From the NCBI RefSeq assembly GCF_032670585.1, contig NZ_JAVQHL010000002.1, positions 186,001-250,000 on the forward strand: a stretch of 64,000 nt of DNA. The letters run 5' to 3'. Shown here piece by piece: positions 45,902-53,587 of the stretch. The notes below the pieces were generated by a model that was not told where the DNA came from, searched no databases, and saw only the letters and a list, made by a program, of their open reading frames with translations. How positions within the stretch are numbered: the first letter of the stretch is position 1; each line of letters begins with the position of its first letter. A program made the position numbers and the translations under genes. The stretch comes from Ostreiculturibacter nitratireducens. GTDB lineage: Bacteria; Pseudomonadota; Alphaproteobacteria; Rhodobacterales; Rhodobacteraceae.

Positions 45902-47284
45902 ATGGCGACGAAATCCGACTGGAAGGCCAGGGCGAAGAAACTGAAGGCGAAGGTCCGCAAGCTCCGCGCCGAGCTTGCCGAGGCCATCGCCCCCGTCGAC
46001 ACGGCCGCCCCGGTGGAAGCCGCGGCGCCCAAGAAGAAGGCCAACCCGGTCTCTCCGCTGGCACCGAAAGGCGGCTTCCCGAAGCTCCCGGTGATCGAGG
46101 GGGCGGAATTCGCCGCCATCGCGGCGGGCGTGCGCTACGCTGGCCGCACCGACGTGATGCTTGCGCACCTTGCGCCGGGCACCTCCGTCGCAGGCGTCTT
46201 CACCCGTTCCTCGACGCGCGCGGCCTGCATCCTCGACTGCCAGACCAAGCTTGGCGGCAGGGTCGACCCGAAGTCCGGCGCCGCGATCATCGTGAACTCG
46301 GGCAACTCAAACGCCTTCACCGGCAAGTCGGGTCAACAAGCGGTGGACGCCATCACCAAGTCGGTGGGCGAGGCGCTCGGCGTTCCGGCGTCCCGCGTCT
46401 TCTCCTCCTCGACCGGCGTCATCGGCGAACCGCTGCCCTATGAGCGTATCACCGACCGGGTTTCCGACCTCGTCGGCGCGCTGGACAAGAACGGGATCGA
46501 ACTCGCCGCGCGTGCGATCATGACCACGGACACCTTCCCCAAGGGCGCTTCCGCAGAGATCGAGGCGGAGGGCGGCACGATCCGCATCGCCGGGATCGCC
46601 AAGGGCTCGGGCATGATCGCGCCGGACATGGCCACCATGCTCGTCTACATCTTCACCGACGCGAAGATCGCGCCCGCAACGCTGCAGAAGATGCTCTCGC
46701 GCCAGGTGGACGACACGTTCAACGCGATCACGGTCGACAGCGACACCTCGACTTCGGACGCACTGATCCTTGCCGCGACGGGCAAGAGCCCGGCGGCCGA
46801 GATCAAGACCCTCCGCTCCGCCGGCGCCAAGGCCTTCGAGGAGGCACTTCGCGGGGTGATGATGGACCTCGCCCACCAGGTGATCCGTGACGGCGAGGGC
46901 GCGACCAAGTTCGTCGAGATCCAGGTGAAGGGCGCGGAGAACCAGAGCGACGCGCACAAGGTGGCCATGGCCATCGCCAATTCCCCCCTGGTCAAGACCG
47001 CCTTCGCCGGCGAGGACCCGAATTGGGGTCGCATCGTCGCCGCGATCGGCAAGTCCGGCGCCAAGGCGGACCGCGACAAGATCAAGATCCATTTCGGGGA
47101 CATCCTCGTCGCCGAAAAGGGCTGGCGCTCGCCGAGTTACAAGGAAGAGGACGGCGCCGCCCACATGAAGGGCGAGGAATTGCTGATCCGCGTCGATCTG
47201 GGCCTCGGGCGCGCGTCGCGCACGGTCTGGACCTGCGACCTGACGCATCGCTACATCGACATCAACGCGGACTACCGCTCTTGA
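45902..47284 (+). CDS. argJ: bifunctional glutamate N-acetyltransferase/amino-acid acetyltransferase
   Basis: A 460-residue arginine-biosynthesis enzyme that recycles the acetyl group from acetylornithine to glutamate. Autocleavage into alpha and beta chains occurs before the nucleophile Thr245 in KGSGMIAPDMATMLVYIF; EDPNWGRIVAAIG and the C-terminal THRYIDINADYRS are typical. The first ~50 residues (Lys/Ala-rich, coiled-coil-like WKARAKKLKAKVRKLRAEL) exceed the usual ~405-residue length. The ATG at 45902 follows GGGGAGGG. It follows the parvulin gene after 26 bp and overlaps mutT. Confidence 0.96.
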   Translation: MATKSDWKARAKKLKAKVRKLRAELAEAIAPVDTAAPVEAAAPKKKANPVSPLAPKGGFPKLPVIEGAEFAAIAAGVRYAGRTDVMLAHLAPGTSVAGVFTRSSTRAACILDCQTKLGGRVDPKSGAAIIVNSGNSNAFTGKSGQQAVDAITKSVGEALGVPASRVFSSSTGVIGEPLPYERITDRVSDLVGALDKNGIELAARAIMTTDTFPKGASAEIEAEGGTIRIAGIAKGSGMIAPDMATMLVYIFTDAKIAPATLQKMLSRQVDDTFNAITVDSDTSTSDALILAATGKSPAAEIKTLRSAGAKAFEEALRGVMMDLAHQVIRDGEGATKFVEIQVKGAENQSDAHKVAMAIANSPLVKTAFAGEDPNWGRIVAAIGKSGAKADRDKIKIHFGDILVAEKGWRSPSYKEEDGAAHMKGEELLIRVDLGLGRASRTVWTCDLTHRYIDINADYRS

Positions 47285-47679
47285 AGGTCGTCCTCGTCTC
47301 GGCCGTCGCGCTCATCGACCCCGACGGCCGGGTCCTTCTCGCGCAGCGTCCCGAGGGCAAGTCGATGGCGGGCCTGTGGGAGTTCCCCGGCGGCAAGGTC
47401 GAGCCCGGCGAGACGCCAGAGCACGCGCTGATCCGCGAACTTCACGAGGAACTGGGCATCGACACGTGGGAGTCCTGCCTCGCGCCCCTGACCTTCGCGA
47501 GCCACAGCTACGAGGACTTCCACCTCCTGATGCCGCTCTTCGCCTGCCGGAAATGGCAGGGGACACTGCATCCGCGCGAGGGCCAGCGAATCGCCTGGGT
47601 CCGCCCGAAGCAACTCAAGGACTATCCCATGCCCCCAGCAGATGTGCCGCTGGTCCCGATCCTGCGCGACTGGTTGTAG
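47281..47679 (+). CDS. mutT: 8-oxo-dGTP diphosphatase (Nudix), MutT
   Basis: A 132-residue Nudix hydrolase that removes 8-oxo-dGTP from the nucleotide pool. The Nudix box is GGKVEPGETPEHALIRELHE followed by ELGI, complete with its REx2EE core. The start is most likely the TTG at 47281, which overlaps the argJ stop as TTGA; the sequence just after it (KVVLVSAVALIDPDGRVLLA) is where relatives begin. No good ribosome-binding site is seen, so it may be translated by coupling to argJ. Confidence 0.93.
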   Translation: MKVVLVSAVALIDPDGRVLLAQRPEGKSMAGLWEFPGGKVEPGETPEHALIRELHEELGIDTWESCLAPLTFASHSYEDFHLLMPLFACRKWQGTLHPREGQRIAWVRPKQLKDYPMPPADVPLVPILRDWL

Positions 47680-47716
47680 CTACCCAAAAGGATAGGCGGA
47701 TTACAGCCAATGCGTT

Positions 47717-47745
47717 TTGTTCGTTTTCCGCAACAATGGTAGGAT
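47717..47745 (+). promoter_or_regulatory. candidate promoter for the 45-residue protein gene
   Basis: TTGTTC (47717-47722) and TAGGAT (47740-47745) are 17 bp apart, in a locally AT-richer stretch 31 bp before the ATG at 47777. Confidence 0.4.
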
Positions 47746-47776
47746 TTTGCCCAGTTTGATCAGGAGATCATCGCGA

Positions 47777-47914
47777 ATGCTGAAGACGATCACACTGGGT
47801 AGCTGCGTTTCCGTTCAGGGCAGTTTCGTTCGACAGCTGTCCGATGGACGCGTCGTGGTACGTGTCGGTAACCGCGAATTCGTCGGTCATCCGGTCGAAA
47901 AGAAGGCCGCCTGA
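47777..47914 (+). CDS. small conserved protein of unknown function (45 residues)
   Basis: Begins MLKTITLGSCVSVQGSFVRQ and continues with RVVVRVGNREFVGHPVE. It reads as a compact all-beta peptide with one Cys; I recall similar short proteins in other Rhodobacterales, but no function. AGGAG lies 10 nt before the ATG, its own promoter-like sequence precedes it, and a strong hairpin starts inside its last codons. It is convergent with infB. A longer in-frame start at 47717 has no ribosome-binding site. Confidence 0.7.
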   Translation: MLKTITLGSCVSVQGSFVRQLSDGRVVVRVGNREFVGHPVEKKAA

Positions 47915-47928
47915 CGGTTCAGGCGGCC
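47905..47928 (+). terminator. hairpin overlapping the stop of the 45-residue gene
   Basis: A perfect 10-bp stem GGCCGCCTGA (47905-47914) / TCAGGCGGCC (47919-47928) with loop CGGT. The left arm contains the last three codons and the stop. No U-run follows directly. Confidence 0.6.
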
Positions 47929-47951
47929 CTGCTGTACGTTGGGATTTTCGG

Positions 47952-47974
47952 GGGGAGGCTCGCGCCTCCCCTTT
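47952..47974. terminator. terminator-like hairpin between convergent genes
   Basis: GGGGAGGC (47952-47959) / GCCTCCCC (47964-47971) with a 4-nt loop, followed by TTT on the plus strand. It lies 6 bp past the infB stop (minus) and about 37 bp past the small gene (plus), so it could serve both. Confidence 0.6.
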
Positions 47975-47980
47975 GTCATA

Positions 47981-50515
47981 TCAGGCGAGCTTCCGCTCCA
48001 CCTCTTCGCGTTCGAAGATCTCGATGATGTCGCCGGGGCGGATGTCCTCGTAGTTCTCGAATGCCATGCCGCATTCCTGACCCGACTGGACTTCCTTCAC
48101 CTCGTCCTTGAAGCGCTTCAAGGTCTTCAGCGTCCCTTCGTGGATCACCACGTCGTCGCGCAGCAGGCGCACGCCCGCCGAACGGCGCGCCACGCCTTCG
48201 GTGACGAGGCAGCCAGCGACCTTGCCGACGCCGGAGACCTTGAAGACCTCCTTGATCGAGGCGTAGCCGATGAAGGTTTCGCGGACTTCCGCCGACAGGA
48301 GGCCCGATGCGGCCGCCTTCACGTCATCGACGAGATCGTAGATGACCGAATAATAGCGGATCTCCACGCCCTTCTGGTTCGCGGCGTTCCGCGCCGGGGC
48401 GTTGGCCCGGACGTTGAAGCCGATGACCAGCGCGGAGGAAGCCTCGGCAAGACCCACATCCGTCTCGGTGATGGCGCCGACGCCGTAGTGAAGCACGCGC
48501 ACGCGCACTTCCTCGTTGCCGATCTTCTCCATCGCCTGGATGATCGCCTCGGCGGAACCCTGCACGTCGGCCTTCACGACGACCGGCAGCTCCGCCACCG
48601 CTTCGTCCGCCTTGGCCTTCGCCATGAGCTGTTCCAGCGTCGCAGCCGCACCCGCAGCCGCGCGCTTGTCCTTCGCGGCCTGGATACGGTAGTCGGCGAT
48701 CTCGCGCGCCTGCGCCTCGGTCTCGACCACGTTCAGGACGTCGCCAGCCTCAGGCGTGCCGTTGAGGCCGAGAACCTCGACCGGAACCGACGGCCCGGCC
48801 GACTCGACGCGCTCGCCCTTGTCGTTCAGAAGCGCGCGCACCTTGCCCCACTGTTCGCCGACGACGAAGATGTCGCCCTGCTTCAGCGTGCCGTTCTGCA
48901 CGAGGACCGTCGCGACCGGGCCCCGGCCCACGTCGAGCTTCGCTTCGATCACCGCGCCCATCGCGGCGCGCTTCGGGTTCGCCTTGAGTTCCAGGATCTC
49001 GGCCTGAAGCGCGATCGCTTCGAGCAGGTTGTCGAGCCCCTTGCCGGTCTTGGCCGAAACCTCGACGTCCTGCACGTCGCCCGACATCGCTTCCACCACG
49101 ACTTCGTGCTGGAGGAGGTCGGTGCGGACCTTCTGCGGGTTCGCGTCGGGCTTGTCGCACTTGTTGATGGCGACGATCATCGGAACCTTGGCGGCCTTGG
49201 CGTGGTTGATCGCTTCGATCGTCTGCGGCATCACCGCGTCGTCGGCCGCGACCACGAGGACCACGATGTCCGTCACATGCGCGCCGCGGGCGCGCATCGA
49301 GGTGAAGGCCGCGTGGCCGGGCGTGTCGAGGAAGCTGAGCACAGCACCCGATTCCGTCGTCACCTGGTAGGCGCCGATGTGCTGGGTGATGCCGCCCGCT
49401 TCGCCGGAAACCACGTTGGTCTTGCGGATCGCGTCGAGAAGCGAGGTCTTGCCGTGGTCGACGTGGCCCATGATCGTGATGATCGGCGGGCGCGGCTGCA
49501 GATCCTCGGCCTTGTCCTCGACAGTGTCGATGACCTGCTCGACGTCCGCATCCGACACGCGCACGGCCTTGTGGCCGAATTCGTCGATGATGAGCTCGGC
49601 CGTATCCGCGTCGATGGGCTGGTTCATGTTGACCATCATGCCCATCTTCATCAGCGCCTTGACGACGTCGGCGGCGCGCTCGGCCATGCGGTTCGCAAGC
49701 TCCTGCACGACGATCGTCTCGGGAAGCTGGACTTCACGCACCTGCTTCTCGGCGCGGCCGCCCATGCCCATGGCTTTCTGTCGCGCGCGCTCCTGCTTGC
49801 GCTTCATCGCCGCGAGGCTGCGCTGGCGGCCGCCTTCACCCGAAAGCGCCTCGGACAGCGTCAGCTTGCCCGACCGGCGGCCCTCGTCGCGGCCACGTCC
49901 GGCCCGGTCGCGATCAGGCGCGCCGCGATCGTCGCGCTCGCGGTCGGTCTTGCGCGGACCACCCACGGGCACGCCCTTAGTCGCGGCGCGCGCCGCGGCA
50001 GCTTCGGCCGCCGCGCGATCCGCAGGAGCCGCGGGCTTCGCGGCCGCGGGCTTGATTTCTTCCTTCTTCGCGGCGCGGGCCTCGGCCTCGCGGGCGCGGC
50101 GCTCGTCTTCCTCGGCCTTCAGCCGCAGGGCTTCTTCGCGCTCGCGCTCCTCGCGCTCCTTGGCCTCGAGCTCGGCCTTGCGCCGCTCGCGCTCTTCCTC
50201 GCGTGCCTTTTCCTCGGCCGCGCGCGCCGCAGCTTCCTCGACCTCACGTGCCTTGGCAGCCTGCAACGCCCTCAGCCGGCGCTCCATCTCCGCATCGGAA
50301 ATACCCGCCGGCCGCTTCGACGCATCGCCCGAAGCCGACGAGGCCGAACCCGGCTTCGTCGTCACCGCAGCCGCGCCCGGCTTCGGCACCACCACGCGCT
50401 TGCGCTTGGTCTCGACGACGACGTTCTTCGTCCGGCCGTGGCTGAAGCTCTGCTTCACCTGACCGGGGCGTCCGCCACCGAGCCCGAGGGGTTTCTTGCC
50501 GTCTGTATCGCTCAT
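47981..50515 (-). CDS. infB: translation initiation factor IF-2
   Basis: An 844-residue GTPase that places initiator tRNA on the 30S subunit. A long charged, low-complexity N-terminus (about 1-320, Glu/Ala/Arg-rich with coiled-coil character) precedes the G domain (IMGHVDHGKTSLLDAI, DTPGHAAFTSMRARGA, NKCDKPDANP) and the domains that bind fMet-tRNA at the C-terminus. It overlaps the ylxR stop by 4 bp (ATGA). It is the last gene of the operon in this window; rbfA and truB do not follow. Confidence 0.98.
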   Translation of the reverse strand: MSDTDGKKPLGLGGGRPGQVKQSFSHGRTKNVVVETKRKRVVVPKPGAAAVTTKPGSASSASGDASKRPAGISDAEMERRLRALQAAKAREVEEAAARAAEEKAREEERERRKAELEAKEREEREREEALRLKAEEDERRAREAEARAAKKEEIKPAAAKPAAPADRAAAEAAAARAATKGVPVGGPRKTDRERDDRGAPDRDRAGRGRDEGRRSGKLTLSEALSGEGGRQRSLAAMKRKQERARQKAMGMGGRAEKQVREVQLPETIVVQELANRMAERAADVVKALMKMGMMVNMNQPIDADTAELIIDEFGHKAVRVSDADVEQVIDTVEDKAEDLQPRPPIITIMGHVDHGKTSLLDAIRKTNVVSGEAGGITQHIGAYQVTTESGAVLSFLDTPGHAAFTSMRARGAHVTDIVVLVVAADDAVMPQTIEAINHAKAAKVPMIVAINKCDKPDANPQKVRTDLLQHEVVVEAMSGDVQDVEVSAKTGKGLDNLLEAIALQAEILELKANPKRAAMGAVIEAKLDVGRGPVATVLVQNGTLKQGDIFVVGEQWGKVRALLNDKGERVESAGPSVPVEVLGLNGTPEAGDVLNVVETEAQAREIADYRIQAAKDKRAAAGAAATLEQLMAKAKADEAVAELPVVVKADVQGSAEAIIQAMEKIGNEEVRVRVLHYGVGAITETDVGLAEASSALVIGFNVRANAPARNAANQKGVEIRYYSVIYDLVDDVKAAASGLLSAEVRETFIGYASIKEVFKVSGVGKVAGCLVTEGVARRSAGVRLLRDDVVIHEGTLKTLKRFKDEVKEVQSGQECGMAFENYEDIRPGDIIEIFEREEVERKLA

Positions 50516-51141
50516 GCCGTCTTCGTATCCTTCCCGGCGGTCCCGCCGCCGTCGCGCCCGCGGAATCCCGCGAGCTTTGCCGCTTCCTCTACAACACGCG
50601 TCGAAAGTCCGCCAGCCGCAAGCGCGCCATGTATCACATGATCACGCCCGAAAGCCAAACCCAATTCCGACGCGGTCAGGACCGCGAAATAGCGCCCACC
50701 CTGGGGGGTCCAGAGCTTCCCCTTGCCGCGTTCCGACCCATCGGTCGCCTGCAAGAGGACCTTGGCTTTCCCCTGCGCCAACCAGTCCTTCACCTTCTCG
50801 AAGCCGGCCACCGCCAGCCCCGCCTTCCTGGCGAGCGAAACGAGCTCGACAAGCCGTTTCGCCAACCCCTCTTCGACCATGTCCGCGAGACCCTCGGGCA
50901 CTTGAACCTGTGCCCGTGCGGCCCGCGAAAAGGCCCCTTTCTTCATCGCCTGCTCCAGGACCGCCCGGTCGGCGGTAACCCAGAGCCCGCGCCCCGGCAG
51001 CTTGTCCGCGAGGTCGGGCACCAACTGGCCTTCGGGGCCGACCACGAAACGGATCAGCCCGCCCTTCGGCTGCACATCGCCGGTGACGATGCAGCGCCGT
51101 TCAGGCTCTTCCCGGTCCTTCTGGCGGCCGCCGCGGGTCAT
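50512..51141 (-). CDS. ylxR: YlxR/DUF448 RNA-binding protein fused to an L7Ae-like domain
   Basis: A 209-residue protein. The YlxR domain (about 10-90) shows RRCIVTGDVQPKGGLIRFV and PGRGLWVTADRAVLEQA; the second half (about 95-190) resembles YlxQ/L7Ae RNA-binding proteins (LVSLARKAGLAVAGFEKVKDWL). The fused form is normal for alphaproteobacteria. It lies between nusA and infB in the usual order, and probably binds RNA on the ribosome or transcription complex. Confidence 0.93.
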   Translation of the reverse strand: MTRGGRQKDREEPERRCIVTGDVQPKGGLIRFVVGPEGQLVPDLADKLPGRGLWVTADRAVLEQAMKKGAFSRAARAQVQVPEGLADMVEEGLAKRLVELVSLARKAGLAVAGFEKVKDWLAQGKAKVLLQATDGSERGKGKLWTPQGGRYFAVLTASELGLAFGRDHVIHGALAAGGLSTRVVEEAAKLAGFRGRDGGGTAGKDTKTA

Positions 51142-51164
51142 CGTTGGGCTCCCGAGACCTGAAA

Positions 51165-52778
51165 TCAGGCCTCGGCCTCCTCTTCGTCGGCGCCTTCTTC
51201 TTCGGCTTCCGCCTCAAGCTCTGCCGGATCGACCCAGCCAAGCTGGATACGCGCCGTCATCACCAGGTGCTGAGCTTCCTCGAGGCTCACGTCGAAGGGC
51301 TCCAGGAGCCCCTCGTCCTTGACGCGCTCGCCGTTCACCGTGGTCCAGCCGCCGGCCAGCTCCCAGTCCGCGCAGGTCGCGAAGTCCTCGAGCGTCTTGA
51401 CGCCGTCCTTGGCAAGCGCCTCTACCATTTGGGGTGTCAGGCCCTCGAATTCAATCAGGCTGTCCTCGACACCCAGCGCGCGGGCGTTTTCGAGAGCCTT
51501 CCGGTTCTGCTCCTCGATGACATCGCGGGCGCGGGCCTGCAGTTCTTCAGCCGTCGCCTCGTCGACTCCCTCGATCGAGAGAAGCTCGTCGAGTTCGACG
51601 TAGGCCACTTCCTCGAGGCTCGTGAAGCCTTCGGCGACGAGAAGCTGCGCGAAGAACTCGTCGAGGTCGAGGCTCTCCATGAAGAGCTTCGTGCGCTCGG
51701 CGAATTCCGCCTGGCGGCGTTCGCTTTCCTCGGCCTCGGTCATGATGTCGATGTCGAGACCCGTCAGCTGCGAGGCGAGGCGCACGTTCTGACCGCGGCG
51801 GCCGATGGCGAGCGACAGCTGCTCGTCCGGAACGACGACCTCGATCTTGCCCGCTTCCTCGTCGATCACGACCTTCGAAACCTCGGCCGGCTGGAGCGCG
51901 TTCACGAGGAACGTGGCCTGGTCCTGGTTCCACGGAATGATGTCGATCTTCTCGCCCTGCAGCTCGTTCACGACGGCCTGCACGCGCGAACCGCGCATGC
52001 CGACACAGGCGCCCACGGGGTCGATGGAGTTGTCGTAGGAGATCACCGCGATCTTCGCGCGCGAACCCGGGTCGCGGGCCACGGCCTTGATCTCGATGAT
52101 GCCATCATAGATTTCCGGCACTTCCATCTTGAAGAGCTCGGCCATGAACTGCGGATCGGTACGCGACAGGAAGATCTGCGGGCCCCGCGCCTCGCGGCGC
52201 ACATCCTTGATGTAGCAGCGGATGCGGTCGTTCGGGCGGTAGCTTTCGCGGCCGATCTTCTCGTTCCGGCGCAGGATCGCTTCGCCCCGGCCGATGTCGA
52301 CGATGATGTTGCCGTATTCCTCGCGCTTGACCACGCCGTTGATGATCGTGCCCTTGCGGTCCTTGAATTCCTCGAACTGGCGGTCGCGCTCGGCCTCGCG
52401 CACCTTCTGCAGGATCACCTGCTTGGCGGACTGCGCCGCGATCCGGCCCATGTCGACGGGCGGAACCTCGTCGACGATCTCGTCGCCGACTTGCGGGTTG
52501 TCCATGTACTGACGGGCCTGTTCGACCGTCAGCTGCGCCTGGTAGTTCTCGACCGCGTCATCCTCGACCACGGTGCGCACGCGCGTGAAGGTCGCACGAC
52601 CGGTCTTGCGGTCGATGCTTACGCGGATGTCCATTTCCGAGCCGTAGCGGGACTTCGCCGCGCGAGCGAGGCTTTCTTCCATCGCCTCGATGACCAGCGC
52701 TGGGTCGATCATCTTCTCGCGGGCGACCGCCTCGGCCGTCTGCAGAAGCTCCAGCTGGTTGGCAGAGGTAATTGCCAT
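51165..52778 (-). CDS. nusA: transcription termination/antitermination factor NusA
   Basis: A 537-residue RNA-polymerase-binding factor that modulates pausing, termination and antitermination. N-terminal RNAP-binding domain (about 1-125), S1 domain (about 130-200), two KH domains (about 200-345, with VGACVGMRGSRVQAV and LAIGRRGQNVRLASQL), then two C-terminal helix-hairpin repeats (LLSIEGVDEATAEEL and LTPQMVEALAKDGVKTLED) and an acidic tail. It starts 1 bp after the rimP stop and has GAGGAGGAG within rimP's last codons as ribosome-binding site. Confidence 0.98.
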   Translation of the reverse strand: MAITSANQLELLQTAEAVAREKMIDPALVIEAMEESLARAAKSRYGSEMDIRVSIDRKTGRATFTRVRTVVEDDAVENYQAQLTVEQARQYMDNPQVGDEIVDEVPPVDMGRIAAQSAKQVILQKVREAERDRQFEEFKDRKGTIINGVVKREEYGNIIVDIGRGEAILRRNEKIGRESYRPNDRIRCYIKDVRREARGPQIFLSRTDPQFMAELFKMEVPEIYDGIIEIKAVARDPGSRAKIAVISYDNSIDPVGACVGMRGSRVQAVVNELQGEKIDIIPWNQDQATFLVNALQPAEVSKVVIDEEAGKIEVVVPDEQLSLAIGRRGQNVRLASQLTGLDIDIMTEAEESERRQAEFAERTKLFMESLDLDEFFAQLLVAEGFTSLEEVAYVELDELLSIEGVDEATAEELQARARDVIEEQNRKALENARALGVEDSLIEFEGLTPQMVEALAKDGVKTLEDFATCADWELAGGWTTVNGERVKDEGLLEPFDVSLEEAQHLVMTARIQLGWVDPAELEAEAEEEGADEEEAEA

Positions 52779-52779
52779 C

Positions 52780-53370
52780 TCACTCCTCCTCGGAAGGGTC
52801 TGTGTCTTCGGTTTCGATTTCGTCGAAATCGGTTTCGTCGATGGCGCCCGCGGACTTCCGCTGGCGCAGCATTTCAGTGATGAGCTCGTCGGTCAGGACG
52901 AGCTTGGCGTCGGAAAGCCAGTCGAACTGGAGCCCGATGGTCACCGGTTCGCCCTGGTCCTCGATCTCGATCAGGACCTCGTCGCCCTCGGTTCCGGCGA
53001 GCGTTCCCTTGAACCGCCGCCGCCCGTCGATGAGTTCGGTCGTCTCGAGCTTCGCCTCGTATCCCGACCAGACGTCGAAATCCTTCAGCCGAGTCAGTGG
53101 CCGGTCGATCCCTGGTGAGGAGACTTCGAGCGTGTAGGCGTCCTCGATCGGATCCTCGACGTCGAGGACCGCGGAGACCGCCGTGGAGATTTTTGCGCAG
53201 TCTTCCACGACGATGCCGCCTTCGGGACGGTCCGCCATGATCTGCAGCGTCTTGTGCTGGCCGCCCATCAGCCGGATGCGCACGAGTTCGAAGCCCATCC
53301 CCTCGATGGTCGGGGTGATGATTTCCGCGAGGCGCCGGTCTATGGCAGTTTTTGCGACGAGGTCGGTCAT
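52780..53370 (-). CDS. rimP: ribosome maturation factor RimP
   Basis: A 196-residue 30S assembly factor. The N-terminal alpha/beta domain (about 5-90) and C-terminal SH3-like domain show ITPTIEGMGFELVRIRLMGG and TLEVSSPGIDRPLT; an acidic tail ends the protein. The ATG at 53370 was chosen; a TTG at 53379 would add three residues but lies in the U-tract of the upstream terminator. First gene of rimP-nusA-ylxR-infB. Its leader (next entries) contains promoter, hairpin and terminator elements. Confidence 0.96.
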   Translation of the reverse strand: MTDLVAKTAIDRRLAEIITPTIEGMGFELVRIRLMGGQHKTLQIMADRPEGGIVVEDCAKISTAVSAVLDVEDPIEDAYTLEVSSPGIDRPLTRLKDFDVWSGYEAKLETTELIDGRRRFKGTLAGTEGDEVLIEIEDQGEPVTIGLQFDWLSDAKLVLTDELITEMLRQRKSAGAIDETDFDEIETEDTDPSEEE

Positions 53371-53444
53371 AGGGTCCAAAACAAAAAACGGGCCGAAGCG
53401 GCCCGCTGATCTTTCCGGTGGGCTGCGAGTTTGGACCCCGCAGC
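53371..53444 (-). promoter_or_regulatory. structured leader of the rimP-nusA-infB operon (candidate attenuator)
   Basis: Read on the minus strand: hairpin 1 has stem GCTGCG/CGCAGC (53439-53444 with 53422-53427) and an 11-nt loop containing GGGTCCAAA (53430-53438). The intrinsic terminator follows at 53389-53405. Then TTTGGACCC (53372-53380) ends one base before the rimP ATG and is the exact complement of the hairpin 1 loop over 9 nt. Loop pairing would cover the start region (GGA) and the end of the U-tract. Confidence 0.6.
53378..53405 (-). terminator. intrinsic terminator abutting the rimP start codon
   Basis: On the minus strand, CGGGCCG and CGGCCCG (53399-53405 and 53389-53395) form a 7-bp GC stem with a CTT loop, followed at once by TTTTTTGTTTT (53388-53378). 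The last U lies 7 nt before the ATG. It could end transcription from pip or attenuate the rimP operon. Confidence 0.8.
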
Positions 53445-53459
53445 GCCGCTGTTGAAGCG

Positions 53460-53488
53460 CATATATGAAAAAGCGGCCGAGTCTGCAA
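53460..53488 (-). promoter_or_regulatory. promoter for rimP-nusA-infB, resembling the dnaK heat-shock promoter
   Basis: On the minus strand, TTGCAG (53483-53488) and TATATG (53460-53465) are 17 bp apart. The wider sequence CTTGCAGACTC ... CATATATGCG parallels the dnaK promoter CTTGCAGGCTC ... CTATATACG. Transcription would start near 53453, giving a leader of about 83 nt. Confidence 0.6.
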
Positions 53489-53587
53489 GAGGTACGGTTT
53501 CTTCCTCGCTGACTTGGTCGTTCAGCTTCGTGATGACCGGCTCGCCACGTCTTGACTGGACCGGAGCGATCACCGTCTCCGGCCTGT

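Noticed and set aside
47939..50641. 900-codon plus-strand frame opposite infB
   Set aside because: Antisense shadow; composition bias only.
53367..53573. 68-codon minus-strand frame that reads through the rimP leader and overlaps the rimP ATG
   Set aside because: Weak start signal and it begins upstream of the likely promoter; noted only as a possible coupling frame, not called as a gene.
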